64,000 nt of DNA from CAIWTU01 sp963815135 (GCA_963815135.1 CAWFFO010000002.1:180187-244186); one strand, 5' to 3'. Numbered from the stretch's first letter, positions 35,128 to 44,667 are shown. The notes: generated by a model not told the origin, from the letters alone. Numbers and translations: made by a program.

Positions 35128-36906
35128 ATGAGCATCGCAATGATCTCCGTTCTTGCTCTTGTGGTAATAGCAGTCATCCTGTTCGTAACAGAGAAGCTTC
35201 CCATAGATCTGGTTGCCATTATCATCATGGCTACCCTCATTCTGGGTGGCATTATAACACCTGAAGAAGGAATTGCAGGATTCAGCAACATTGCAACAGT
35301 CACAATCGGCGCCCTGTTCGTGCTGAGCGCCGGTCTTTTTAAAACCGGAGCGGTTAATTTTGCCGGTACTTTCCTGACCCGGCTGGGCAGGCGGAGCTTC
35401 TGGTCCGCGCTGGTCGTCATGATGCTCGCAATCGGCGCCCTTTCCGCTTTCATCAATAATATTGCCGTTGTCGCCATTTTCATTCCCATAGTCCTCGGAA
35501 TCGCCCGCGACATTCACGCAAGCCCCTCCAAACTCCTGATGTCCATGTCGTTTGCCTCTATGTTCGGTGGTGTCTGTACCCTTATCGGCAGCTCCCCAAC
35601 TATTCTCGTCAGCTCGATCGCCCAGCAGTACCGTGAAACCCCGTTCGGTATGTTCGAATTTACCGAGCTCGGCATGATCCTGTTTGGAGCAGGTATTGTT
35701 TACATGCTTGTCATCGGAGCCAGATTAATCCCGGAAAGGGAGACTGAAGATCTGAAAAAAGCTCTGGTCCAGGGGAGTTATCTCACCGAAATCGTGGTGA
35801 GCGAGGATGCGGAGTTCCTGGGTAAAACGCTGCTGGAGTCACCGCTGGTCCAGGACCTCGACATCGAAAGCCTGGAAATTTACCGCGGGGAGACACGCTT
35901 GAGGCTGCCTCCCGCTGAGGTCGTACTCAGGGCGGGCGACCTGTTGCGCGTACGCTGCAACGTTGAGAAAATCGGGAAATTGCAGGAACTGAAAGGGATT
36001 GTGCTGAAGTCCGAAGCCCGAAGGCCCAATGTCGACAAGGAGATGGATGACTCTATCCTGGTGGAGGCAGTGATTGCGCCTCACTCCATACTTTCCGGGA
36101 AATCGCTGAAAAAGATGCGGTTCCGCTCCATTTTCGGGGCTACGGTTCATGCCATCAGGCATCGCGGCTCAGTCATGCGGGATAATCTGGAGGAAACCGC
36201 GCTCTACCCCGGAGATGTACTTCTCATGGACCTGAGCAGAAATCAGCTTGACTATCTGCTGGAACGTAACGCCTTCGTGGTGGTCTCGGAAGTGGAGCAA
36301 CCGGTATTTCGCAAAAGGAAGATAATTCTTGCCGTCTCCATAATCATCGCAGTTGTCGCCAGCACTGCTGCGGGCCTCCTGCCGCTTGTGGCGAGCGTGG
36401 TTGCAGGGGCCATCCTGCTCGTGTTGACCAGGTGCATCAGCCTGAGCGAGGCTTACGCCGCCATCGACTGGGAGATCATTTTTCTTCTTGCCGGTGTGCT
36501 TTCTCTCGGAAAGGCGCTGGAGAAAACCGGGGCTGCGCTCCTTATTGCGGATTTTATGATTTCAACAGTCGGCACATGGGGTCCGGTGGCTCTGGTATCG
36601 GCGTTTTATCTTCTTACCTCCATCGGTTCGGCAATTATGTCGAACAAGGCCACGGTTGCACTCCTGGCGCCGATTGCCATTTTCACCGCCCAGTCCCTTG
36701 GCGTTTCCGCCCGGCCGTTTCTGATGGCAGTAACTTTTGCCGCCTCACTGATATTCATGACTCCCGTGGGACATCAGGCAAACACTCTCGTGTACAGCCC
36801 CGGTCGGTTCAGGTTCACCGATTTCCTGCGCGTAGGCACCCCGCTGAATATAATATTCTGGGTACTGTCAACAGTGCTCATTCCGCGGTTCTGGCCCTTC
36901 CAATGA
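35128..36906 (+). CDS. SLC13/DASS-type transporter with two RCK_C domains
   Basis: 592 residues from the ATG at 35128, which follows GGGGAGA; an upstream non-ATG start would add an unneeded leader. About 11-12 TM helices in two repeats (ALSAFINNIAVVAIFIPI and AIMSNKATVALLAPIAIF) are typical of the divalent anion:sodium symporter / citrate transporter group. Two TrkA_C (RCK_C) domains sit in the central loop (TEIVVSEDAEFLGKTL and VEAVIAPHSILSGKSL), as in the SLC13-RCK_C proteins of many bacteria. Substrate likely sulfate or a dicarboxylate; not certain. Confidence 0.88.
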   Translation: MSIAMISVLALVVIAVILFVTEKLPIDLVAIIIMATLILGGIITPEEGIAGFSNIATVTIGALFVLSAGLFKTGAVNFAGTFLTRLGRRSFWSALVVMMLAIGALSAFINNIAVVAIFIPIVLGIARDIHASPSKLLMSMSFASMFGGVCTLIGSSPTILVSSIAQQYRETPFGMFEFTELGMILFGAGIVYMLVIGARLIPERETEDLKKALVQGSYLTEIVVSEDAEFLGKTLLESPLVQDLDIESLEIYRGETRLRLPPAEVVLRAGDLLRVRCNVEKIGKLQELKGIVLKSEARRPNVDKEMDDSILVEAVIAPHSILSGKSLKKMRFRSIFGATVHAIRHRGSVMRDNLEETALYPGDVLLMDLSRNQLDYLLERNAFVVVSEVEQPVFRKRKIILAVSIIIAVVASTAAGLLPLVASVVAGAILLVLTRCISLSEAYAAIDWEIIFLLAGVLSLGKALEKTGAALLIADFMISTVGTWGPVALVSAFYLLTSIGSAIMSNKATVALLAPIAIFTAQSLGVSARPFLMAVTFAASLIFMTPVGHQANTLVYSPGRFRFTDFLRVGTPLNIIFWVLSTVLIPRFWPFQ

Positions 36907-37063
36907 ACATGGATTGCTTCTTATGAACCCGAAAACGGCAGTTGGAGTTGTCCGCGGCAAGCAACTCAGACCTCCGGAGCAAACGGAGGGATGCCTGCAG
37001 CTGCCGGAGCAAGGATTAAGTGCCGCGTGATATCCAATTAAGGGGTTGAAATGCAGCCAAGGC

Positions 37064-38419
37064 CTACCAGAATGACTTGGACCAGAGGATGGTGAAACTG
37101 TGTCCGGACGAACCGTTTCGCAGGAACTTGTTGTCGTAGGCGTATTCCAGGTAGATCTGTGAGTCATTGACAAAAGCGCTGGTAAGTCCGAGGGAAAAGG
37201 CTTCGCCGTCTGATCCGGTGAATCTGATCTTCAGCTCGTCATTGGAAAAGTCCGGGCGGTTGGCCCCCCAGGCGAAGGTGCCGCGCATGTGGAGATAGAG
37301 GAAGAACATAAGTTCATATCGGTATTCGAGAGTGGCAACCATATAATCGGTGACCGGAAAGCTGTTGTACAGCGCACCGGGGTATGGAACCCGGTAGAGG
37401 TCGTCTGTTTCGTTGGGGAATGGGCCTGCCCCGGCCCGGAAGGAGGAGAACCGGTCGAGCCTTCCCATGGGGGATATGCCCGCATGAAGATACCCGACGA
37501 AATGGTGCCGGTCGGAGAGTCTCGGGATTTTCGTCGCGCCGATCAGATAGCCGGAAAGCTTCAGATAGTCCCGCGTATCGTCCCGAAGAAATACCTTGCC
37601 CCCTGTTTCGCTGTCCGACCAGCTGTCGCGCCGGGTGAGCTCTAAATCGCTTCCGGCGGCCCAGCCCTCATGGGGGAGTTCCATCAGGTTGCGGCGGAGT
37701 CCGTCATAGCGGGCGCGGAGTCGCAAACCGTAAAGAAAGGTGTCCGGGGGCAGCCGCACATCCGCGCCGGTGTCACCGGTCCGGCCGTCATAGAAATAGC
37801 CTGCAGTACCAAAGAGTTGAAGGCGCAGGTCGTTATCCGACTGGTACGGAGCAACCGGGATCCTGATACCGCCGCCGAGCCAGCCGGAAACGGTTCCCCA
37901 CATGACGGAACTCGACTTGATCTCTCTGCCGTCCTGAACATCGGTATCGGCGAAGGGGATGGTGTTGTTGTCGAAATGGCCGAGAAGTTGAAATTGCCCG
38001 AAGCTCCGCGCCACATCGACTTCATTGACAAACAGGCCGATCACCGACCGGCTCCACCATTTTTCATCGCTGCGCAGCCAGTAAAGCGCACCGATGGGAA
38101 GCACGAAATCTGCTCCCACCTTTGGAGTATAGACATTCGTTCCCAGTGTCAGCGAAAGATTGTTGCTGCGATCCCTTGCCGGTATTTTGACGGTTTTGCC
38201 GAAAAGTGTGGTCGTATACGCTTCACCGGCAAGAGGCGTATTGTAGGAGGTTTTATCAACCATCCCCGTCTGGACTGGGGTGCTGTCGCCTTCTTTTAAA
38301 TTACCGGGGGCTGCTTCCGATCCGGCAGCTGCGCAGATACAGACACTTCCACAGACAATAACCATGGCGGCCGTGACCACAGAAGTAAAATTGAAAACAA
38401 ATTTCATGAACTTTATCAT
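37064..38419 (-). CDS. Outer-membrane beta-barrel protein, unknown family
   Basis: About 451 residues from ATG 38419 (38407 is an alternative). An N-terminal signal sequence (FVFNFTSVVTAAMVIVCG) is followed by ~400 residues of alternating amphipathic strands rich in aromatic residues (HFVGYLHAGISPMGR, MVATLEYRYELMFFLYLHM, SQIYLEYAYDNKF), ending in FW as barrel proteins do. The middle resembles BamA/Omp85-type or autoassembled surface antigens but lacks POTRA domains. No ligand can be named. Confidence 0.7.
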   Translation of the reverse strand: MIKFMKFVFNFTSVVTAAMVIVCGSVCICAAAGSEAAPGNLKEGDSTPVQTGMVDKTSYNTPLAGEAYTTTLFGKTVKIPARDRSNNLSLTLGTNVYTPKVGADFVLPIGALYWLRSDEKWWSRSVIGLFVNEVDVARSFGQFQLLGHFDNNTIPFADTDVQDGREIKSSSVMWGTVSGWLGGGIRIPVAPYQSDNDLRLQLFGTAGYFYDGRTGDTGADVRLPPDTFLYGLRLRARYDGLRRNLMELPHEGWAAGSDLELTRRDSWSDSETGGKVFLRDDTRDYLKLSGYLIGATKIPRLSDRHHFVGYLHAGISPMGRLDRFSSFRAGAGPFPNETDDLYRVPYPGALYNSFPVTDYMVATLEYRYELMFFLYLHMRGTFAWGANRPDFSNDELKIRFTGSDGEAFSLGLTSAFVNDSQIYLEYAYDNKFLRNGSSGHSFTILWSKSFW

Positions 38420-38858
38420 GATGGTTGACCCGGCAAATAGTATGTAACGGTCATACTGCTCGTACCTCGCCCTTATCATAAGTTTCGGAAACGAATCGAT
38501 TCAACTTTTTATACATCCATTTTTTCCACAACTAATTAACATAAACACTTCCCTTGTTTCAGGTCCAAGCTTCGCTACAAGTTTAATCCAAACTTGCTTT
38601 TTGTCCATCCGTCAAATTGAAGCAACCGGGACCGCGAATGCATCATCAAGGTGAAAAAGAGATTTTTTTTGCGGCGCTGTCCGAGATTCTGCCGGGGGCT
38701 TGTGTCGACAAAATCCAAAGGAGATTGTTACAGTTTGGAGGTGATTCCCAGGTGAGGCGAAATTATGCGGGTTTTTTGTAACGTAGTGAAATTCTGTAAA
38801 TTGCTTGATCCGAAAGGTATTGTTTCAATGTCCGAAACACCCCAGTGCAATATCTAAC

Positions 38859-38928
38859 AAAAAAAGTCTGGCGCTATGCGGGAGATATCCTTCTCAGGCA
38901 CCTGAGCAGAGACCGCCGGAACTTTTTT
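38859..38928. repeat. Long imperfect inverted repeat with a central palindrome
   Basis: A left arm (38859-38873: a seven-A run then GTCTGGCG) pairs imperfectly with a right arm (38914-38928: CGCCGGAACT then T run). In the middle is CTCAGG-CA-CCTGAG (38893-38906). Either strand would form a large hairpin ending in U-rich sequence. It lies in the 549-bp gap between the outer-membrane protein start and the SleB-type gene, where I see no coding frame. Confidence 0.55.
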
Positions 38929-38968
38929 CCGCAAGCAATTTATTCGTTATGGTTTCGGCATTGAATGA

Positions 38969-39649
38969 CTATTTCGCCTTCCCTGCAACCGGCTTGTAGA
39001 AAACAATTTTACCGATTTTGACAGTCCTGATAAATTTTTTCGACCATGCCGGCGTTACTCCCCTGCTGTGGAAATAAAGGGCGCCGCCGGTCAGATCTTT
39101 GAGCTGCCGGTTGAGGGCTCTGCGGGCGATTTCCTTGGCAGTCTCGTACGGCTTTTTCTCCTGCGCGCTGTCCGGACGCCCGTCACACCACCAGGAGAAC
39201 TGGCACTCCCCTTTTTCCGAACCCTGCTTGACGACCCCGCAGATCGTGTCCGGGAACCCCTCATGGCCCAACCGGTTCATGACTACGTTTGCGACAGCAT
39301 GCATGACGGTTTTGTTCGTGCCTCTCGCTTCCCAATAAATAGTGCGCGCAAGACAGGTTATTGCGTCGTCCATGCGCTCCTTGCCGGTCTTATCCACCAT
39401 TTTGATTTCAGGTCTGGTGATGGACTTGCCGGGAGGTGCAGGTGCGCCATACGGGTTTATGGTGTCTTTCATCTCGAGTCTGGCGGCCTTGCTCTTGACT
39501 GTTTCTTCGCTTTCGGTCTTCTTCTTAACGTTGCATCCCGAGACTGTGAAAAAGAACAGGGTAATAAGAACAACAGCCGATATGCCACGAATGGCTAAGC
39601 CCCGCTTAGCCGACAGGATATTTCGGATTTGAGATGCAATGATCATCAT
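38969..39649 (-). CDS. SleB/CwlJ-type cell-wall hydrolase lipoprotein
   Basis: 226 residues. An N-terminal lipoprotein signal (FFFTVSGC) is followed by a linker and a Hydrolase_2 domain: CLARTIYWEARGTNKTVMHAVA, VVMNRLGHEGFPDTICGVV, QFSWWCDG and GALYFHSRGVTPAW. This is the catalytic fold of the spore-cortex lytic enzymes, which also occurs in non-sporing bacteria as a murein hydrolase. The catalytic glutamate candidate is in YWEARG. It overlaps the pqiC stop by 4 bases and so belongs to the pqi transcription unit. Confidence 0.9.
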   Translation of the reverse strand: MMIIASQIRNILSAKRGLAIRGISAVVLITLFFFTVSGCNVKKKTESEETVKSKAARLEMKDTINPYGAPAPPGKSITRPEIKMVDKTGKERMDDAITCLARTIYWEARGTNKTVMHAVANVVMNRLGHEGFPDTICGVVKQGSEKGECQFSWWCDGRPDSAQEKKPYETAKEIARRALNRQLKDLTGGALYFHSRGVTPAWSKKFIRTVKIGKIVFYKPVAGKAK

Positions 39650-40248
39650 TTCCGGTTTTCTTCCTCCCGCAGAGCGTGGGCGATATCGCCGCTTATGGCA
39701 GCAAGGGCGCGGCTGTGGGCTGCGATCAGCGCATCATAACCAGTGCCGCCTGCCGGTTCGTGGACCAGCGATCGTCCGTTTCTCGGAACGGTTCCGATCC
39801 CGGTGCGACGCACAGACCAGAGCGCCTCGATAGTCACCCCTTCACCAGGGACTGATTCGAAGCGCTGGATATCAACGAGCACGCGGTATTCCGCGTCGCG
39901 GCTTGCACTTTGGTCATTGGTGGAGACACGAGCCTGCCTCAGCAGACGGGCCAGGTTTTCCGCAAGCAGTCGGGGTATTTCGCTCTTGAGTGGTTCGGCC
40001 CAGCGATGCGTTTCCAGAATATCCACCCTGTCGGGCGCAACCCGAATTACCAGTTGTGGCCTGTCGACCAGTTCCGGAAGTGTGACCGGGCCGACCGCGA
40101 CCGAATGGGTAACAGCGGCAGATGAGACAGGCTCCGGCGCCAGCGCAGTCAATGTATAAAAAGAAGCTGTGGGCGATCTGGAACACCCTGAGCCGGCTGC
40201 CAACCAGAAGAGTGTCAATATGCCTGCGACTAACTGGAGGATTTTCAT
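39646..40248 (-). CDS. pqiC: PqiC-type ABC auxiliary lipoprotein
   Basis: 200 residues with a lipobox (LAAGSGC). The ABC-type transport auxiliary domain (DUF330): SFYTLTALAPEP, VAVGPVTLPELVDRPQLVIRV, HRWAEPLKSEIPRLLAENLARLL. Like E. coli PqiC (YmbA) it probably forms an outer-membrane-side ring on the PqiB needle that bridges inner and outer membranes for lipid transfer. Start overlaps the pqiB stop by 4 bases. Confidence 0.92.
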   Translation of the reverse strand: MKILQLVAGILTLFWLAAGSGCSRSPTASFYTLTALAPEPVSSAAVTHSVAVGPVTLPELVDRPQLVIRVAPDRVDILETHRWAEPLKSEIPRLLAENLARLLRQARVSTNDQSASRDAEYRVLVDIQRFESVPGEGVTIEALWSVRRTGIGTVPRNGRSLVHEPAGGTGYDALIAAHSRALAAISGDIAHALREEENRK

Positions 40249-41872
40249 CGCCCGTCTCCCTTCTTGCCGCGAATGAGCGCTTCCGGATGAAGCTCCAGGT
40301 AATCCGTAAGGATCCGCACCGAACGGGCGGTGCGGGAAAGCTCACGCAGCGTATCCTGCAGATCGCCTTGCAGCGGCGAATCCTTGGAAAGCACCTCTCT
40401 GGCTTCACCGAGCGTGTTGTGCGCATCTTCCAGCACTATTCGCGCTCCGGCACGATTTCGGTATTGACGTTCCGGATAAGCTTATCGGCACTCCGCAGAG
40501 ATTTGTCGAGGTTCCGAACAGCCTGCCGCACCTCGGCCGCGATCTCCTCAAGCGGCATTTTCTCGATTTTCCTGGCAATTCGCGTCAGCGACTCCTGGAG
40601 ATCATTCTGTCCCGACCTGGTTGTGGGGAATTCCGGAGGTTGTCCACTCCAGTTTATGGTAGTCTTCGGCGCTTTATCGATAAATTCGAGCGCGACGTAT
40701 CGTTGACCCGTCAACATGTTGCCGCTGCCGAGCCGCGCACGCAGGCCGCGGCTGAACCAGGGTGTTGATAAACGTCCGCGCAGCTCCGGCCTGTTCCGTC
40801 CCGCACCCCCCGGTCCATGAAAGCGTTCCGGATAGAGCCTGATATCCACCGCGACGTAAAAGCTCCTTCACGCCGGGATCGAACTCAAGGTTGATTTTTG
40901 TGACTTCTCCGAGACGTACACCTTTGAACTCCACCGGCGAACCGACCGTCAGTCCGCGTACCGACTCCCTGAACACCAGGCGGAACATCCGGGCGGTTTC
41001 CGCATGGCTCGAAGCTTCTTCCTTGTCGGCGTACAGGGTGAAGGTGGAATTTGAGGCGGCTATCGTCGAATCACTTATTGTCTCCGGTGGCTCGAAGGCG
41101 ATGCCGCCCAACAGAATGGAGACGATCGACTCGGTGTTGAGCCTGAGTCCGTTGGCATTTAGCCGGAGTCGATACCGCTGGCGTGCCAGAAAGGGAGTTT
41201 GGCGCGGACGAACCTGTCGTAGGGCGAGTTTATGAATATGGTGAAGGTCACTCCGCTGCCGTCCTTGTCGAGGTCATAGGCTGCCACCTGACCGACCTGA
41301 AGGCGGCGGAAGTATATCGGCGACGAGATATTCAGGGAGCCGAGATCGGATGCGTGAAGATAATAGGTGGTTCCCTGCTCTTCGGAGGTTACGACCGGCG
41401 GAACTTCCAGTCCTTTAAACTCGTATGCCGACTTTCCCGATTTGCCGACATCCACCCCGATATAGGTTCCCCCCATCAACGTGCCGAGGCCGGAGACATA
41501 ACCGCCGTAGATACGGGGTCGGACGACCCAGAAGCGGGTATCATCCATGAGAAAGCCTTTGCTTTCCCTGCCGACCCGTGCAGTAACTATCACGTGGGAG
41601 CGGTCTTTGGCGATTTCAATATTTTCCACCTTGCCGATGTCGACATCCTTGTATTTTATCTTCGTTTTGCCTGCCTCCAACCCCTCGCCGGTCTTGAATG
41701 AAATGGTGATTGTCCGGCCGCGCTCAAGGATAGCCCTGACCGCGATCGTGCCGCCGATGATCGCGGCGATTATCGGGATGATCCAGACCAGCTGGATGGA
41801 CCAGCGGCGTTTCGGCGCCGCAACCGCCTCGGGAATTTCGGAAATATCCGGCCCGGTGGGTGCGTCATTCAT
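40245..41872 (-). CDS. pqiB: PqiB MCE-domain protein, read with frameshifts
   Basis: ATG 41872 follows AGGAGG. The first ~237 residues are in one frame: a TM near 25-45 (LVWIIPIIAAIIGGTIAVRA), then MCE domain 1 (GLEAGKTKIKYKDVDIGKV) and MCE 2 (SPIYFRRLQVGQVAAYDLD). MCE 3 (GLTVGSPVEFKGVRLGEVTKI) and the C-terminal helix (LDKSLRSADKLIRNVN, LREVLSKDSPLQGDLQ) continue in two or three other frames between about 41160 and 40245. The total is ~540 codons, matching PqiB. It forms the periplasmic tube of the lipid transport system. The frameshifts look like sequence errors because every segment matches the family. Confidence 0.87.
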
Positions 41873-42511
41873 GTCCGTTTTCCTCCTGCCGTGATGAATC
41901 CCAGATAAGGCGTGGATCAAACTGCATTGCGGCAATCATGGTACAGCACCACTACGCCGGCGAAGTGGAACACCGCAGGTCCCACCCGGACCGTTGCCAG
42001 GAAACTGAATTGCACCAGTTTGATGAGGATAGCCACCACGTAATATATCCAGCATCGACCAGCGGCCGACCAGCCGGATCAGCCGCAGGAGCCTTGTCCG
42101 CTGCAGCTGCCGCCATCGGGATCGGCCGCGCACGGAAATCAGCAGAAGGGTGAGAGCGATCAGCTTCAGAAGCGGCACCATGATGCTGGCGAAAAAGACG
42201 ATAAGGGCAATTCCCCAGGAACCCGAGTCCCACAGTGATATTATACCGCTCAAAATGGTGTCGTTTGTTGTATGTGGACAACGAACTGGTATCCATGATC
42301 GGCAGCAGATTTGCGGGAAGATACAAAATATACGCCGCTATCAGAAATGCCCAGCAGCGCGCCGTACTGTCCGGTTTGCGAAGATGGAGCCTGGCGAAAC
42401 ACCTTGGGCAATGCGCACTCCCTACCGTGCCAGGGCCGGTCTCGACACCATGCCGCAGTCATGACAGGGAATCAGTCCGGCTTCCATTGCGGTGGGGATA
42501 TTTCCGCTCAT
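41865..42511 (-). CDS. pqiA: PqiA-like membrane protein, second copy, read with frameshifts
   Basis: Starts MSGNIPTAMEAG at 42511, overlapping the first pqiA stop (ATGA). It carries a zinc-ribbon (CHDCG and, after a frame change, HCPRC), then TM helices: AFLIAAYILYLPANLLP (PANLLP is a PqiA hallmark), SWGIALIVFFASIMVPLLKLIALTLLL, and after further shifts VVAILIKLVQFSFLATV and a tail FDPRLIW. Stop at 41865-41867 overlaps the pqiB start. Two or three one-base shifts are present. PqiA-type proteins are the inner-membrane partners of PqiB. Confidence 0.82.
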
Positions 42512-43179
42512 TCCGACTCCCTCGTGCCCTCAGCCTTTCCGGCTCTGACCCATATTTCGTGCGGGTCGAAGAATGCCCAGGCGGCGGTTATCAGGACTGT
42601 AAAAGCCGCATACATCCATAGCGCCAGGCCGGAATCACTTCGGCAAACATGGAAAGCTTGACCAGTGACACGAACAGGGCCAGCATAAACACCTCCACCA
42701 TGTTCCAGCGCTTTATTTCCTGTACTGTACGAAGCACCACCGGGAATCCGGCAGGGACGCATCCCAGCCTCAGGGGAAGAAGGATATACAGCAAGGCGGC
42801 AATTTCAACAGAGGGGGCCAGGATGGCGGTAATGAACACCAGCAGCGAAACGATGGCATATCCTGGTTCAGGAGCGACGCACGGCGCCGAACATGGTTGT
42901 GCTGTTGCGTATTCCCTGGGCTTCAAGTTCGACTATGGGGTTGGTATTGGCGATGAGAAACAGGATCGCGGCGGCGAGCAGCAGGGCCACGGTCCAGTCC
43001 AGACAGCAGGGGATGTTCCGATAGAGCTGGGCTCCGCAGCGGCGGCAGTGCGCTGCTCCGCCTCTTGCAAGAGTTATCTCGCGCTGGAGAAGATCGCACT
43101 CGGGGCAGGCGATGATCGGCATCGTTCGGGTCGTCGTTTGGTCAGCGGAATCTGTCGATTTCTCATCACCAGTGGTCAT
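42508..43179 (-). CDS. pqiA: PqiA-like membrane protein, first copy, read with frameshifts
   Basis: Starts MTTGDEKSTDS at 43179. Zinc-ribbon CPECDLLQ...HCRRCGAQLYR, then TM1 LDWTVALLLAAAILFLIANTNP (NTNP in place of PANLLP-type turn), then after a shift near 42900 YAIVSLLVFITAILAPSVEIAALLYI, RWNMVEVFMLALFVSLVKL, and after another near 42620 the ending FDPHEIWVRAG. The family normally has two such halves in one chain; here they are two coupled genes. It heads the pqiA-pqiA-pqiB-pqiC-sleB operon. Confidence 0.82.
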
Positions 43180-43605
43180 CGATCGTCCTTCAAACTGTGC
43201 CTTCGACCCGCCCCCTCCGCCTAAACGGACCTGGCTGCGGCGGCCGAGTCAGCTTTTCAATCAGACCGGCCATTATTTAATCCGGTAGTAATTTTATTAT
43301 CAGTCATTGAATGCAAAAAGCGTCTATGGTGGAAGGTGAATCATTTACCCCCTGCATTTCCCAACTTTTTGGTTTCAGTATACAACATAGCAACTCTTTG
43401 TCACGACCGTCGACCTGCGGGGTTCAGGTGATTAACATCGCGAAATTGGTCAATCAGGCCGATGCAGATCACAACGATTAACCATGCTGGAACATACTCC
43501 TTGTCTGTATTCCGATTTTTCACATCAAACCGGTTACATGTTTCAGAAATAATTGAATGCAAACAGGGCTAACCCGACGGGAACAGACGCGCTCACATTT
43601 TCCCG
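43180..43605. other. 426-bp spacer before the pqi operon
   Basis: No supported gene. It separates the MarR gene stop from the first pqiA start, all on the minus strand, and should hold the pqi promoter; no clear -35/-10 pair was found. Confidence 0.4.
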
Positions 43606-44124
43606 TCAACGCTCTCCTCCGTCCATATCACCGTCATTTTTATCCGATTGCAGATTAGTCTCCGGGGACATCATGAGATTTGGCGAAATTTCATGCGCTC
43701 CCAGAATCATCACCAGCTGCCGCAGGACATTGCCCATGCTGCGAAGTTTTTTCTCCGGAAGAGGCTCCAGTCCTTTGACAAGAAGACCCTGGGCAACTTC
43801 CGGAGCGGTTGCGGCAATATCCCTGCCCAGCCGGGTCAGGTTGATTTCCACGACCCTGCGGTCCTCAGCGGAGCGGGTCCGTTTGACAACACCCCTCGCT
43901 TCGAGCCGGTCCAGAATACCAACCACCGTTGCCGGATGCAGGTACATTGATCGAGCCAGATCCGAGACCCTGATGGGAGCACTCTCGGCGACAATCTTGA
44001 TCGCCCAGAGCTGGGGACCGGTCAGTCCGGTTTCCCTTTCAGCTTTTTTCGAGTACTCGTTTACAACCTGGAATACCCTCCTGATATCGTCTATAATATC
44101 TGCGACAATTTTTTCCTTGGACAT
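43606..44124 (-). CDS. MarR-family transcription regulator
   Basis: 172 residues. The winged helix is clear: LWAIKIVAESAPIRVSDLARSMYLHPATVVGILDRLEARGVVKRTRSAEDRRVVEINLT, with the recognition helix (HPATVVGILDRL) and the basic wing (RSAEDRRVVE). N- and C-terminal helices form the dimer. An unusual acidic/asparagine tail (SDKNDGDMDGGER) extends beyond the fold. An inverted repeat 40 bases upstream is a likely autoregulatory site. Its ligand is unknown; possible targets are the pqi operon or the ClC gene. Confidence 0.93.
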   Translation of the reverse strand: MSKEKIVADIIDDIRRVFQVVNEYSKKAERETGLTGPQLWAIKIVAESAPIRVSDLARSMYLHPATVVGILDRLEARGVVKRTRSAEDRRVVEINLTRLGRDIAATAPEVAQGLLVKGLEPLPEKKLRSMGNVLRQLVMILGAHEISPNLMMSPETNLQSDKNDGDMDGGER

Positions 44125-44162
44125 TTCACCTCTCCATAAAAAGGAGTTGACTTTATATTATT

Positions 44163-44181
44163 TTGTGTACAAATTATACAA
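44163..44181. promoter_or_regulatory. Candidate MarR operator upstream of marR
   Basis: TTGTGTA-caaat-TATACAA: 7-base arms (one mismatch) with a five-base centre, overlapping the minus-strand -10-like TATAAT/TACACAA region. MarR-family operators are often such 16-20 bp AT-rich palindromes. Confidence 0.45.
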
Positions 44182-44281
44182 GTTAACATGATTTTTGCTG
44201 AAAATTAACGTTTCATCCGAGTCTATCATATTATAACGGCAAAAACACAATCGGAAACCCGCACGTATATTTACCAGAAAT

Positions 44282-44455
44282 ATGGAAGAAAAAGAAGTAG
44301 AATGGGGACAGGCTCCCGCCGATTTCCGCGCTGACCACGCTCAGGGAGATGAATTTCACGCAAACCGTCTTATTTGGTGCATCGATCTGAACATGAACGC
44401 AATGGCTGGACATGTTTATATGAAAACCGGGAACTGTATTATCTGCGATGGATAA
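44282..44455 (+). CDS. Small cysteine-bearing ORF (57 aa), unknown
   Basis: Not recognised. ATG 44282 to TAA 44455 gives an acidic, soluble peptide starting MEEKEVEWGQAPADF and ending KTGNCIICDG, with cysteines at 33, 52 and 55 (a CIIC pair near the C-terminus). A strong terminator begins four bases after the stop, supporting a real transcript on this strand. No obvious Shine-Dalgarno precedes it, which lowers confidence. The C-terminal CxxC on a short acidic peptide recalls RiPP precursors or small zinc ribbons, but no maturase is adjacent. Confidence 0.42.
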   Translation: MEEKEVEWGQAPADFRADHAQGDEFHANRLIWCIDLNMNAMAGHVYMKTGNCIICDG

Positions 44456-44458
44456 GAG

Positions 44459-44493
44459 CCTGGAAAGGGAATACCCTTTTCAGGTTTTATTTT
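44459..44493 (+). terminator. Intrinsic terminator after the 57-residue ORF
   Basis: 11-bp stem CCTGGAAAGGG/CCCTTTTCAGG (one G-U) with a four-base loop, then TTTTATTTT on the plus strand. No other plus-strand gene upstream could use it. Confidence 0.8.
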
Positions 44494-44667
44494 GACTGAA
44501 GGCGTTTTTTCCGGCAGGCATCGGAGATGAAATCCAGGGTTAGAATTCCGGCGCCAATGCAGTATGCCGGGAAATGCAGCAAACCTCGAAATATAAATTC
44601 TAACAAATTATATGTTGCCTGAACGGGCACAATCGACATTGTCTTCAATGACTCACGCATTGGAAGC

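Noticed and set aside
38869..38920. Glycine or c-di-GMP riboswitch
   Set aside because: A short stretch resembles the glycine aptamer 3' end, but the conserved core elements are missing.
44231..44413. Minus-strand 60-residue ORF
   Set aside because: Hydrophobic, poor composition, antisense to the better supported plus-strand ORF with a terminator.
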